A stretch of DNA of 64,000 bases. It comes from Thermodesulfatator atlanticus DSM 21156. GTDB lineage: Bacteria > Desulfobacterota > Thermodesulfobacteria > Thermodesulfobacteriales > Thermodesulfatatoraceae. The position numbers and the translations under genes were made by a program. Position 1 is the stretch's first letter; each line of letters starts with the position of its first letter. The notes under the pieces are model-generated. The model had not been told where the DNA came from, did not search any database, and saw only the letters and a list, made by a program, of their open reading frames with translations. Positions 26,414 through 34,089 of the stretch are shown here, one piece after another. The stretch covers positions 39,728 through 103,727 of the forward strand of contig NZ_ATXH01000006.1 of assembly GCF_000421585.1 (NCBI RefSeq). Direction: 5' to 3'.

Positions 26414-28033
26414 TTATTTTCTCCGTGCCAACATTTTGTTTGTCGCAATTTGCTGGGCAATAGACAAGATGTTGTTGGTTAGCCAATAGAGAACCAGACC
26501 CGATGGAAAGTTGATAAAAAGAAATGTAAACAATATGGGCATCATAAGCATCATTTTCTCTTGAGTTGGATCCATAGATGTTGGCGTTAATTTTTGCTGA
26601 AAATACATAGAAATTCCCATGAGAATAGTTAGAACAGGAATGCCTCCTAAGTAAGGAATATGCACTCCTATATATAGCCTGTCTGGGGCGGATAGATCTT
26701 GGATCCATGCGAAAAATGGCGCATGGCGTAGCTCGATCGCCATAAGAAGCACTTTATAAAGGGCAAAAAATACCGGAATTTGAATCAGCATAGGTAAACA
26801 GCCCATAAAGGGATTTACTTTGTAGGTCTGATAAAGTCTCATGAGTTCTTGATTAAGTTTTTCTTTATCATCGCCATACTTTTCTTTGAGTTTTGCTATT
26901 ACAGGCTGAAGATCTTTCATTTTCTTCATGTTTTTCATGCTGATATGGTTGAGAGGCCAGAAAAGAATTCTTATAAGAACTGTTAGCAAAATGATAGCGA
27001 TGCCATAATTTCCTGTATATTTGTAGAAAAACTTAAGAGCATAAAGAAGAGGTTTGGCAATAGGGTCAAAAAAGCCAAAATGAATGGCATTTGAAAGATG
27101 GTAACCAACTTTTTTGAGAATATCTATTTCTTTGGGACCAAAATAAAGTTTTAGTTCGAGATCTTTTTCGCTTTTAGGGGCCAGAGTTATTTCGGGAGTC
27201 CACAAAATTACTTCGTCAGCATTTCCCTCTACCCGCCTAAATGTTGCTCTCCAGTTTTCGTTTCCTGGAGGAATGATGGCCATTAGGAAATAAGGATCAC
27301 CATAGCCTATCCAGTCAAGCTTCCCGCTATAATCTACTAGTTGGCCGTCTTTGAGTTTTACCTCTTCGTAAATACCGTCGTGACTATAGGCTGGTCCGCG
27401 AAAAACATACCTATCAAGCTTACACACGGGATGAGAAACCATACGAAAAAGGATTCTATCTGATACGGTTTTCTCTGTGGGATTTTTAATGCGCACTTTT
27501 AGCGAATACAAATAAGAGCCATCTTGAAACGAAAATAATTTTTCAATAGCTAGCGGATTAGTAACTAATGGAGAAAAATTAAGATTTCCTTTTTGGCCAT
27601 CTTTAAGTGTAAGCTTAAGCTTATCTGCCTTATAAGGCGATACTGCGATATCCGGTGCAGCAGTAGGATATATCTCTATCGGAAGGCCTAATTTGGGGGC
27701 ATTTATTAGTTCTACAGGGGGTGAATTAGGGTCTATTGTTTTGCGATATTTCTTTAGGGTAAAGCTTGTAAAACGAGCCCCGGCTCCGGTGATCTTGGCA
27801 TGAAAAAGGCTGGTATCAACTTCTGCCGTTTCAATCTTGCTTTGATACACGTTTTTCTGTTCGGGGATTGATGCCTTGGAAGGTTTTTCTTCCGTCTGGG
27901 CTTTGTTTCCGAGAGGAGAAGTTTTTTGAGCTACTGTTTGTTGTTTTGTCACTGGTTTGGGGTGAAAAAGAAGCTGAAACCCGACGATTACTAGAAAAGA
28001 GAGTACAACAGCAATGATTACGTTTCTGTCCAT
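26414..28033 (-). CDS. yidC: membrane protein insertase YidC
   Basis: 539 residues, the Gram-negative form: N-terminal membrane anchor, large periplasmic domain (~60-330) and the conserved five-helix insertase core with PLNHISMKNMKKMKDLQP, NPFMGCLPMLIQIPVFFALY and NFPSGLVLYWLTNNILSI. It inserts membrane proteins with or without SecYEG. It overlaps yidD by 16 nt. Confidence 0.97.
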   Translation of the reverse strand: MDRNVIIAVVLSFLVIVGFQLLFHPKPVTKQQTVAQKTSPLGNKAQTEEKPSKASIPEQKNVYQSKIETAEVDTSLFHAKITGAGARFTSFTLKKYRKTIDPNSPPVELINAPKLGLPIEIYPTAAPDIAVSPYKADKLKLTLKDGQKGNLNFSPLVTNPLAIEKLFSFQDGSYLYSLKVRIKNPTEKTVSDRILFRMVSHPVCKLDRYVFRGPAYSHDGIYEEVKLKDGQLVDYSGKLDWIGYGDPYFLMAIIPPGNENWRATFRRVEGNADEVILWTPEITLAPKSEKDLELKLYFGPKEIDILKKVGYHLSNAIHFGFFDPIAKPLLYALKFFYKYTGNYGIAIILLTVLIRILFWPLNHISMKNMKKMKDLQPVIAKLKEKYGDDKEKLNQELMRLYQTYKVNPFMGCLPMLIQIPVFFALYKVLLMAIELRHAPFFAWIQDLSAPDRLYIGVHIPYLGGIPVLTILMGISMYFQQKLTPTSMDPTQEKMMLMMPILFTFLFINFPSGLVLYWLTNNILSIAQQIATNKMLARRK

Positions 28034-28293
28034 GAGAAAGACTCCTTAAGGGATTTTATCTTTTTCCAGGGCGAAGGAAATTTTTCTGGTGGAGGATCAT
28101 ATCCACCGCGGCAGAGTGGATGGCAGCGCATAAGACGCCAAAGGGTCAAAAGGATTCCTTTAAAAATCCCGTGGCGCGCAAAGACTTCTAACGCATACTG
28201 GCTACAACAGGGATAAAAGCGGCATGTAGAAGGAAAAAGAGGAGATACAAAAATTTGGTAGCTTTTAATTATTATCAAAGCGATTTTTTTCAT
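28018..28293 (-). CDS. yidD: membrane protein insertion efficiency factor YidD
   Basis: 91 residues, with the family marks FPSTCRFYPCCSQYALEV and HPLCRGGYDPPP. I chose ATG at 28293 ([10 protein letters not shown]); the frame extends to 28320 but that adds non-family residues. It overlaps the rnpA 3' end by 29 nt and yidC by 16 nt. It is thought to help YidC-dependent insertion. Confidence 0.92.
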   Translation of the reverse strand: MKKIALIIIKSYQIFVSPLFPSTCRFYPCCSQYALEVFARHGIFKGILLTLWRLMRCHPLCRGGYDPPPEKFPSPWKKIKSLKESFSWTET

Positions 28294-28642
28294 ATTTTCT
28301 GAACATGCGCGCCAAATCATCCACTACCTGGGCTTGCTTAATTTCCAAAATTTGGGCCCGCGGAATAAAAACTATATCACACGAACTCGGAAAGATGTCT
28401 TTATTTTTTCGAAAAATTTCCCGTAAAATTCTTTTTATACGGTTGCGTGTAACAGCTTTACCGACTTTTTTGGATACACTTAGCCCCATCCGCCTATAAC
28501 CAAGCTCATTAGGAGCTATGACTATTTTCAAATAAGGTAAATAAAGACGTTTACCTTCTTTATAAACTCTTTCGTATTCTTTACGGCGTCTAAGGCGTTC
28601 TTTTTTGGAAAAAGTTTCTGACTTTATACCGTAAGCCGCCAA
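28265..28642 (-). CDS. rnpA: ribonuclease P protein component RnpA
   Basis: RNase P protein, with the core [22 protein letters not shown] and the RNR motif in [18 protein letters not shown]. No ATG, GTG or TTG exists close to the core except TTG at 28642, which has AAGGGA just upstream and gives a normal 125-residue protein overlapping rpmH by 19 nt. An ATG at 28717 would give 150 residues and overlap rpmH by 94 nt, an arrangement known in extreme form from Thermus. The start is therefore unsettled. Confidence 0.85.
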   Translation of the reverse strand: MAAYGIKSETFSKKERLRRRKEYERVYKEGKRLYLPYLKIVIAPNELGYRRMGLSVSKKVGKAVTRNRIKRILREIFRKNKDIFPSSCDIVFIPRAQILEIKQAQVVDDLARMFRKYEKNRFDNN

Positions 28643-28758
28643 CGTCCCTTGCGCCGCCTGTTTGCTAAAATCCGCCTTCCAGAGCGACTTTTCATCCGCG
28701 CCCGAAATCCGTGACATCTTTTTCTTTTAATGCGGCTTGGCTGATAAGTCCGTTTCAT
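28624..28758 (-). CDS. rpmH: 50S ribosomal protein L34
   Basis: 44 residues starting [18 protein letters not shown], ending [10 protein letters not shown]; basic throughout and typical L34 length. ATG at 28758 is preceded by GGAGGAACA on the minus strand. First gene of the rpmH-rnpA-yidD-yidC-jag-mnmE series often found near the replication origin in bacteria. Confidence 0.97.
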   Translation of the reverse strand: MKRTYQPSRIKRKRCHGFRARMKSRSGRRILANRRRKGRWRLTV

Positions 28759-28821
28759 CTTGTTCCTCCATATTTAAGAAGCTTTTGGTTCATAAAATGG
28801 CAAAAATTCCAAGGACTTTGT

Positions 28822-28851
28822 CTAATAAACACACCCCATGGCTGGTGTCAA
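28822..28851 (-). promoter_or_regulatory. promoter of the rpmH operon
   Basis: On the minus strand TTGACA (plus-strand TGTCAA at 28846-28851) and TTATTA/TATTAG (at ~28822-28828), spacer 17-18 nt, about 65 nt before the rpmH ATG. Confidence 0.65.
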
Positions 28852-28875
28852 CTTTCAAAATTCTAAAGCTTTAAC

Positions 28876-28904
28876 TTGAAGCCTTAAATGGCTTAGTTTA
28901 TAAG
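28876..28904 (+). promoter_or_regulatory. promoter of purB
   Basis: TTGAAG at 28876-28881 and TATAAG at 28899-28904 with a 17-nt spacer, 30 nt before the purB ATG. It is divergent from the rpmH promoter. Confidence 0.6.
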
Positions 28905-28934
28905 CTTTTTCAAAACACCACGCAGGAGGGCAAA

Positions 28935-30257
28935 ATGATACCAAGATATACGCGCGAGGTCATGGCGAAACTCTGGAGTCCTGAAGAACGCTTACGGGCC
29001 TGGTTGTTGGTAGAAGTACTGGCGTGTGAGGGTTGGGAGAGGCTTGGCCGTATCCCTCAGGATGCTGTTAACGTGATTCGCGAAAGGACTAAAAAATTTC
29101 TCGATGAGGGATTTACTTCCGAAGATGTTGCCAGGGTTTCTGAGATAGAGCGGGAAACCCGCCATGATGTTATCGCGTTTCTTACTTACATGGAACAAAT
29201 CATCGGCCCAGAAGGCCGCTACCTGCATCTCGGAATGACCTCTTCTGATATGCTTGATACCGCTATGGCCTGGCTTATGAAGCGGGCCATGGAAATAATC
29301 CTTGACGACGTAGATGAACTCCTTGCCGTGCTTAAGCGCAGGGCCTTTGAGCACAAAGATACCGTGATGATTGGGCGCACCCACGGTATTCATGCTGAAC
29401 CCATTACTTTTGGGCTCAAGTTTGCCCTTTGGTATGAGGAAATGAAGCGCAACAAAAGGCGCCTTGAAGCCGCCCTTGAGACCATTTCTTATGGCAAGTT
29501 GTCTGGTGCTGTTGGGACTTTTGCCCATATTGAACCAGAAGTAGAAGCCTATGTTTGCGAAAAAATGGGGCTTAAGCCAGCCCCTGTTTCTAATCAGGTC
29601 ATCCAGCGGGATCGTTACGCCGAATACATGGCAGCTCTTGCGGTGCTGGCGGGCACGGTAGAAAAAATTGCTACAGAAGTTCGCCATCTCCAGCGCACCG
29701 AAGTCCTTGAAGCAGAAGAGTTTTTTGCCAAAGGCCAGAAGGGCTCCTCTGCCATGCCCCACAAACGCAATCCCATTCTTTCGGAAAACCTATGCGGTCT
29801 TGCGCGTATGGTGCGCGGCTATGTGATGCCTGCTCTTGAAAACGACGCTCTCTGGCATGAACGGGATATAAGTCATTCTTCGGTAGAAAGGGTAATTGTC
29901 CCTGATGCCACCACCCTTGCTGATTTCATGCTTAAGCGCCTAACAGGTATGCTTGATAAGCTTGTGGTCTATCCTGAGCGCATGAAAAAGAATTTGAATC
30001 TCTTAAGAGGGCTTATTTTTACCCAGCCACTTTTGCTAGCCCTTACTGAAAAAGGGCTTGGCCGCCAAGAAGCCTATGTCCTAGTGCAGAAAAGGGCCAT
30101 GGAAGTCTGGGAAGATGAAAATAAAGAATTCCCCGAAGTCGTTAAAAAGGATCCAGAAATAACCAAATACCTAAGAGAAGAAGAGCTTTCGCGCATATTT
30201 GATATTTCTCATTACCTGCGGCATGTGGATACCATTTTTGCCAGGGTATTTAAATGA
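28935..30257 (+). CDS. purB: adenylosuccinate lyase
   Basis: 440 residues of the fumarase/aspartase superfamily. MTSSDMLDTA, the catalytic histidine region GRTHGIHAEPITFGLKFALW and the signature loop KGSSAMPHKRNPILSENL are all present. It catalyses two steps of purine synthesis (SAICAR to AICAR, adenylosuccinate to AMP). Ribosome site CAGGAGG precedes the ATG. Confidence 0.97.
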   Translation: MIPRYTREVMAKLWSPEERLRAWLLVEVLACEGWERLGRIPQDAVNVIRERTKKFLDEGFTSEDVARVSEIERETRHDVIAFLTYMEQIIGPEGRYLHLGMTSSDMLDTAMAWLMKRAMEIILDDVDELLAVLKRRAFEHKDTVMIGRTHGIHAEPITFGLKFALWYEEMKRNKRRLEAALETISYGKLSGAVGTFAHIEPEVEAYVCEKMGLKPAPVSNQVIQRDRYAEYMAALAVLAGTVEKIATEVRHLQRTEVLEAEEFFAKGQKGSSAMPHKRNPILSENLCGLARMVRGYVMPALENDALWHERDISHSSVERVIVPDATTLADFMLKRLTGMLDKLVVYPERMKKNLNLLRGLIFTQPLLLALTEKGLGRQEAYVLVQKRAMEVWEDENKEFPEVVKKDPEITKYLREEELSRIFDISHYLRHVDTIFARVFK

Positions 30258-30661
30258 AACACTTCCCTGTGGTAGCTGCCTTTCTCAAAATCGATGGCAA
30301 AATTCTTCTTACCAAACGGCCCCTTAATAAGAAAAGGGGCGGGCTCTGGGAGTTTCCTGGAGGCAAGCTTGAGGCAGAAGAAAGTCTTAGTGAGGCCCTT
30401 GTGCGGGAAATCAAAGAAGAGCTTGGGCTGGAAATCAGACCCGGGGAAGTTTTACTGAGCATAGACTATGATTATCCCGATGTAGCCATAAGGTTATTTT
30501 TGTTTTCGTGCGATATTTGTGCTGGTGAGCCGCATCCTCTTGAAGGGCAAAAAATTGGCCTGTTTTCGCCAGAGGATATTGAAAGGCTATTACTTGCCCC
30601 GGCTGATCGGCTGGTGTGGGAAAAACTCAAAGAAAAGGGCCTTGCAAAGAATTCTTCATAA
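30254..30661 (+). CDS. MutT-like Nudix hydrolase
   Basis: 135 residues with an intact Nudix box: GGKLEAEESLSEALVREIKE then ELGL. The fold start VVAAFLKIDGKILLTKRPL and length suit a MutT-type (d)NTP pyrophosphohydrolase that removes oxidised nucleotides such as 8-oxo-dGTP. The start overlaps the purB stop by 4 nt (ATGA), so the two are coupled. Confidence 0.9.
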   Translation: MKHFPVVAAFLKIDGKILLTKRPLNKKRGGLWEFPGGKLEAEESLSEALVREIKEELGLEIRPGEVLLSIDYDYPDVAIRLFLFSCDICAGEPHPLEGQKIGLFSPEDIERLLLAPADRLVWEKLKEKGLAKNSS

Positions 30662-30669
30662 TTTATACT
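30642..30669 (+). promoter_or_regulatory. promoter of tRNA-Val
   Basis: TTGCAA at 30642-30647 and TATACT at 30664-30669, spacer 16 nt, ending 11 nt before the tRNA. The -35 lies inside the Nudix gene. Confidence 0.5.
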
Positions 30670-30680
30670 TTGCATGAGGT

Positions 30681-30755
30681 GGGCGGTTAGCTCAGTGGTA
30701 GAGCGTCATCCTCACACGGTGGAAGTCGCTGGTTCGAATCCAGCACCGCCCACCA
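30681..30755 (+). tRNA. tRNA-Val (CAC)
   Basis: 75-nt cloverleaf: acceptor GGGCGGT/ACCGCCC, anticodon loop CTCACAC with anticodon CAC, T arm GCTGG TTCGAAT CCAGC, discriminator A and encoded CCA. The anticodon stem includes G-U pairs but closes. Confidence 0.92.
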
Positions 30756-30790
30756 TTTTATTTTTGACAAAACAAAATAGCAAATGGGTT

Positions 30791-30810
30791 CCTCCTTGCT
30801 CCGCAAGGGG
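30791..30810 (+). promoter_or_regulatory. possible S6:S18 leader hairpin before rpsF
   Basis: A hairpin CCTTGC-TCC-GCAAGG (30794-30808), flanked by short C and G runs, lies 28 nt before the rpsF ATG and contains a CCG. Many bacteria carry an S6:S18-binding leader with a conserved CCG upstream of rpsF that allows autorepression. The position fits, but the fold is only a rough match. Confidence 0.35.
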
Positions 30811-30837
30811 CCTTAAAAAAGACCAAAAGGAGGCGTT

Positions 30838-31161
30838 ATGGCTAAAAAACTGCGCAAGTACGAAACTCTTTTTGTGCTCCATCCGGATCACGTCGAGGCC
30901 AAAGACGAAGTCGTAAACAAGATCACCGAGATGGTCACCCAGGATGGTGGTGAAATTCTCAAACAGGACGACTGGGGCATGCGTAAACTGGCCTACCCCA
31001 TAGAGAAAAAACGTCAGGGGTATTACGTGTTGATGGAATTTGCTGCCCCGGCAGAGACTCCACCCAAACTCGAACAATATTTCCGTATCGACGAAAGGGT
31101 CATGCGGTTTATTGTGGTCAAGCTTGAAGAAAAATTCGAACCCGAAACACTTGCTGCTTAA
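30838..31161 (+). CDS. rpsF: 30S ribosomal protein S6
   Basis: 107 residues: RKYETLFVLHPDHVEAKDE, DDWGMRKLAYPIEKKRQGYYVLM and DERVMRFIVVKLEE are classic S6. It dimerises with S18 on the 30S platform. First gene of the rpsF-rpsR-...-rplI operon; an AAAAGGAGG site precedes it. Confidence 0.97.
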   Translation: MAKKLRKYETLFVLHPDHVEAKDEVVNKITEMVTQDGGEILKQDDWGMRKLAYPIEKKRQGYYVLMEFAAPAETPPKLEQYFRIDERVMRFIVVKLEEKFEPETLAA

Positions 31162-31177
31162 GAGGAGGTAAAAAGAA

Positions 31178-31453
31178 ATGGCAAATGAAACCCAAAGCAC
31201 GGTAAGGCGTCGTCGCTTTTATCCGCGTCGTAAAATATGCCGCTTTTGTGCGGATCCTAACCTGAAAATCGACTATAAAGAGCCTGAGATCCTAAAGGCT
31301 TTTATCACAGAGCGTGGTAAAATTATTCCCAGGCGCCAGACAGGCACCTGTGCCAAACATCAGCGCCAGCTTACCACAGCGATTAAAAGGGCGCGTATTA
31401 TGGCGCTTCTTCCCTTCATAGCGAATATCGAAGACGAAGAGTTTGTGCGATAA
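31178..31453 (+). CDS. rpsR: 30S ribosomal protein S18
   Basis: 91 residues with [46 protein letters not shown]. The CRFC...C cysteines indicate the zinc-binding (C+) form common in thermophiles. 16 nt after rpsF. Confidence 0.97.
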   Translation: MANETQSTVRRRRFYPRRKICRFCADPNLKIDYKEPEILKAFITERGKIIPRRQTGTCAKHQRQLTTAIKRARIMALLPFIANIEDEEFVR

Positions 31454-31471
31454 CAAAAAGAGGTATTTTAA

Positions 31472-31681
31472 ATGTTAGAGCACAACTTAACCATAGAAGA
31501 AATTAAACAAATTATTAAAGAAGTGGTTGAAGAAGTTGTAAGGAAGGAAATACTAAATTTGAGAATTTCGTTGTTGCCTACAGTATCTGACGAAGAACAA
31601 AAAGAAATAGAAGAATCATTTGGGAAAAGCCCAGATGAAGATAGTGTGGTATATGAAGAAGATGTAAATGTGGAAATTTAA
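31472..31681 (+). CDS. putative antitoxin of a RelE/ParE-type pair
   Basis: 69 residues, acidic. An N-terminal amphipathic helix (TIEEIKQIIKEVVEEVVRKE) precedes a disordered, glutamate-rich tail (SPDEDSVVYEEDVNVEI). There is no recognisable DNA-binding fold. Identity as an antitoxin is inferred from its size, charge, 14-nt overlap with the RelE-like gene and gene order. It sits inside the rpsF-rpsR-rplI operon and is more AT-rich than the ribosomal genes around it. Confidence 0.6.
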   Translation: MLEHNLTIEEIKQIIKEVVEEVVRKEILNLRISLLPTVSDEEQKEIEESFGKSPDEDSVVYEEDVNVEI

Positions 31682-31913
31682 ATATAGAAAGCAAGCATTT
31701 ATCTTTCTAAAAGAAAATAACCTTCTCGAAAAGATAAGAGATAAACTTATTGAGTTCCTTAAAGGAGAAAGGGTAGACGTAAAAAGGTTAAAAGGAGAGT
31801 GGAAGGGATTTCTCAGACTAAGAATCGGAAGAGTTCGGGTTATATTTAAACTTGATTCTGAAAATAAAGTGATTGAAATTTATAAAGCTGGTTTTAGAGG
31901 AAAAATCTATTAA
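31668..31913 (+). CDS. RelE/ParE-family toxin-like protein
   Basis: 81 residues, basic. The fold pattern matches the RelE/ParE/HigB superfamily: an N-terminal YRKQAFIFLKE helix, a central VKRLKGEWKGFLRLRIGRVRVIF strand block and a closing IEIYKAGFRGKIY. RelE relatives cut mRNA on the ribosome, ParE relatives poison gyrase; which applies is not clear. The stop codon is directly followed by the GGAGGAA ribosome site of rplI, so the pair looks inserted between rpsR and rplI. Confidence 0.78.
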   Translation: MWKFKYRKQAFIFLKENNLLEKIRDKLIEFLKGERVDVKRLKGEWKGFLRLRIGRVRVIFKLDSENKVIEIYKAGFRGKIY

Positions 31914-31923
31914 GGAGGAATTT

Positions 31924-32370
31924 ATGCAGGTGATCCTGAGAGAATATGTCCCGAATTTAGGTGCTCCTGGAGACGTAGTCACCGTAAAAGACGGCTATGC
32001 CCGCAATTATTTAATTCCCAAAGGCCTTGCCATTCCCGCGAGCAAGAAGAGTATCAAGGCTGTTGAGAGAGAACGTCAGATTATTCTTGCCAAGGCCGAG
32101 CGCATCCGCAAAAAGCTTATGAGTGAGGCCGAGCGCTTAAACGAGCTTGAGCTTGAAATCCCCCAGCGGGTGGTGGAAGAAGATCGTCTTTACGGTTCTG
32201 TCTCAGTGGCTGAGATTGTCAACGCCCTTAAGGAAAAGGGCTTTGATATTGCTAAAAAGCAGGTTCTTCTTGAAGAACCCATCAAAAAACTTGGCGAATA
32301 CGTCGTCCCCATCAAACTTTCTGCTGACCTTACCGCTCACATTAAAGTAAAAGTGGTTCCCCTTAGCTAA
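31924..32370 (+). CDS. rplI: 50S ribosomal protein L9
   Basis: 148 residues starting MQVILREYVPNLGAPGDVVTV, then DGYARNYLIPKGLA and the long connecting helix. ATG at 31924 follows AAGGAGGAATTT. The longer frame from 31873 would overlap the toxin-like gene and add non-L9 residues. Last gene of the ribosomal operon before a terminator. Confidence 0.97.
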   Translation: MQVILREYVPNLGAPGDVVTVKDGYARNYLIPKGLAIPASKKSIKAVERERQIILAKAERIRKKLMSEAERLNELELEIPQRVVEEDRLYGSVSVAEIVNALKEKGFDIAKKQVLLEEPIKKLGEYVVPIKLSADLTAHIKVKVVPLS

Positions 32371-32374
32371 TTTC

Positions 32375-32400
32375 AGGGCGCCTTAAGGCGCCCTTTTGTT
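32375..32400 (+). terminator. rho-independent terminator after rplI
   Basis: 8-bp stem AGGGCGCC / GGCGCCCT (32375-32382 with 32387-32394), TTAA loop and a T-rich tail. Confidence 0.88.
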
Positions 32401-32444
32401 TTTGCCTGAAAAAGTTAAAATACTTTTCAAAAAACGGTTGGATT

Positions 32445-33818
32445 ATGCCAAGACGCAAAAAGAATGAAGTCGCTTTTGATAGGGTCCCCCCTCAGGATGT
32501 AGAAGCTGAAAAATGTGTCCTGGGAAGCATTTTTCTTGATAACAATGCCCTTTTAAAGGTGGTAGAAATCCTTAGCCCGCAAGATTTTTATCGCGGGGCC
32601 CATGCTGCTATCTACCGCACCATGCTTGAACTTTTCAATCGCAACGAGCCTATTGATCTTGTTACCGTGCACGCAGCCCTTAAAGAAAGAGAACTCCTTG
32701 AGCAGGTTGGTGGGGCGGCTTATCTGGCAGAGCTTGCTGAACTTGTGCCCACTGCTGCTAACGTGGCTTATTATGCCAATATCGTGCGGGAAAAGGCCAT
32801 CTTGCGCCGCTTGATAATGGCAGGAACTGAAATCGTCAGCCGTTGTTATCAAGCCACTGAGCCTGTTGATGACCTATTAGAAGAAGCTGAACGGGCCATT
32901 TTTGAGATTCGGGCCCAGGGTAATCGCAAAAGCTTTTTCTCCATCAAGGAAGTTATCAAAGACGCGGTGCTCCAGATAGAACAACTCCATCAACGCCGTG
33001 AGGAAGTTACCGGTATTCCCACGGGTTTTTACGAGTTTGATCGCCTTACCGCCGGGCTTCAAAACTCTGACTTAATCATCGTAGCGGGCCGTCCCAGTAT
33101 GGGTAAGACATCTTTTGCCCTAAATATTGCCCACCACGCTGCGGTGGAGCACGGCATTCCGGTGGCGATTTTTTCCCTTGAAATGTCTCGGGAGCAGCTT
33201 GCCATGCGCATGCTTTGTGCTGATGCAAGGGTTGATGCGCAGGCCGTGCGTACCGGGCGCCTTTCTGATGCTGATTGGCAACGGCTCACCTATGCGGCTA
33301 ACCGTCTTTCTAAAGCGCCGATTTTCATTGATGACACCGCAGCGATAAGTGTGCTTGAGTTAAGGGCTAAGGCGCGCCGCCTTATGGCAGAACACGGACT
33401 CGGGCTCATTATCGTTGACTATTTGCAATTAATGAAGGGCAAAGAGCGGCGTGAGCGACGTGAACAGGAAATCTCAGAGATCTCAAGCTCTCTTAAGGCC
33501 ATGGCCAAGGAGCTTAACGTTCCAGTGGTGGCGCTTTCTCAGCTTAATAGAAGGGTAGAAGAGCGCCCTGACAAAAGGCCACAGCTTTCGGATCTGCGCG
33601 AATCTGGAGCTATTGAACAGGATGCCGATGTCATTCTTTTTATTTATCGCGAAGAGGTCTATAAAAAAGACACCCTGGACAAAGGCATTGCCGAGTTAAT
33701 TATAGGCAAACAGCGAAATGGTCCCACGGGAGTAGTGCGTTTGGCCTTTCTTTCTCAGTATTCAACTTTTGCTAACCTGGATGAAGAGCATCAAGCGCAA
33801 GCCGCAGGTGTTATTTGA
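32445..33818 (+). CDS. dnaB: replicative DNA helicase DnaB
   Basis: 457 residues. N-terminal domain PPQDVEAEKCVLGSIFLDN; RecA-like domain with Walker A AGRPSMGKTSFALNIA, Walker B LIIVDYLQLM and VALSQLNRRVEERPDKRPQLSDLRESG; no intein. The hexameric helicase of the replication fork. The gene follows the L9 terminator; the rplI-dnaB order is common in bacteria. Confidence 0.97.
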   Translation: MPRRKKNEVAFDRVPPQDVEAEKCVLGSIFLDNNALLKVVEILSPQDFYRGAHAAIYRTMLELFNRNEPIDLVTVHAALKERELLEQVGGAAYLAELAELVPTAANVAYYANIVREKAILRRLIMAGTEIVSRCYQATEPVDDLLEEAERAIFEIRAQGNRKSFFSIKEVIKDAVLQIEQLHQRREEVTGIPTGFYEFDRLTAGLQNSDLIIVAGRPSMGKTSFALNIAHHAAVEHGIPVAIFSLEMSREQLAMRMLCADARVDAQAVRTGRLSDADWQRLTYAANRLSKAPIFIDDTAAISVLELRAKARRLMAEHGLGLIIVDYLQLMKGKERRERREQEISEISSSLKAMAKELNVPVVALSQLNRRVEERPDKRPQLSDLRESGAIEQDADVILFIYREEVYKKDTLDKGIAELIIGKQRNGPTGVVRLAFLSQYSTFANLDEEHQAQAAGVI

Positions 33819-33829
33819 AAAATTGGTGC

Positions 33830-33858
33830 TTGCTAAGATGGAATAAGCCCGTTATAAA
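33830..33858 (+). promoter_or_regulatory. promoter of rpmB
   Basis: TTGCTA at 33830-33835 and TATAAA at 33853-33858, spacer 17 nt, 33 nt before the rpmB ATG. Confidence 0.6.
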
Positions 33859-33891
33859 ATTTCGTCCACTTGAGCACAAGGAGGTAGGAAA

Positions 33892-34089
33892 ATGTCTAAG
33901 ATTTGTGAAATTTGCGGTAAAAGACCTCATACCGGGCACAAAGTTAGCCACTCTAATAAGCGTTCTGGCCGCTGGTGGTATCCCAATATCCAGAAAGTCA
34001 GGGTGCGCCTTCCTAACGGTCAGGTGAAAAGGATGAAGGTTTGCACGCGTTGTCTTAAGGCCGGTAAGGTGCAAAAGGCAGTGCACTAA
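33892..34089 (+). CDS. rpmB: 50S ribosomal protein L28
   Basis: 65 residues: [34 protein letters not shown], and [15 protein letters not shown]. The CxxC pairs indicate the zinc-binding form. Own promoter and AAGGAGG site. Its stop overlaps the convergent rel gene by 4 nt. Confidence 0.96.
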   Translation: MSKICEICGKRPHTGHKVSHSNKRSGRWWYPNIQKVRVRLPNGQVKRMKVCTRCLKAGKVQKAVH

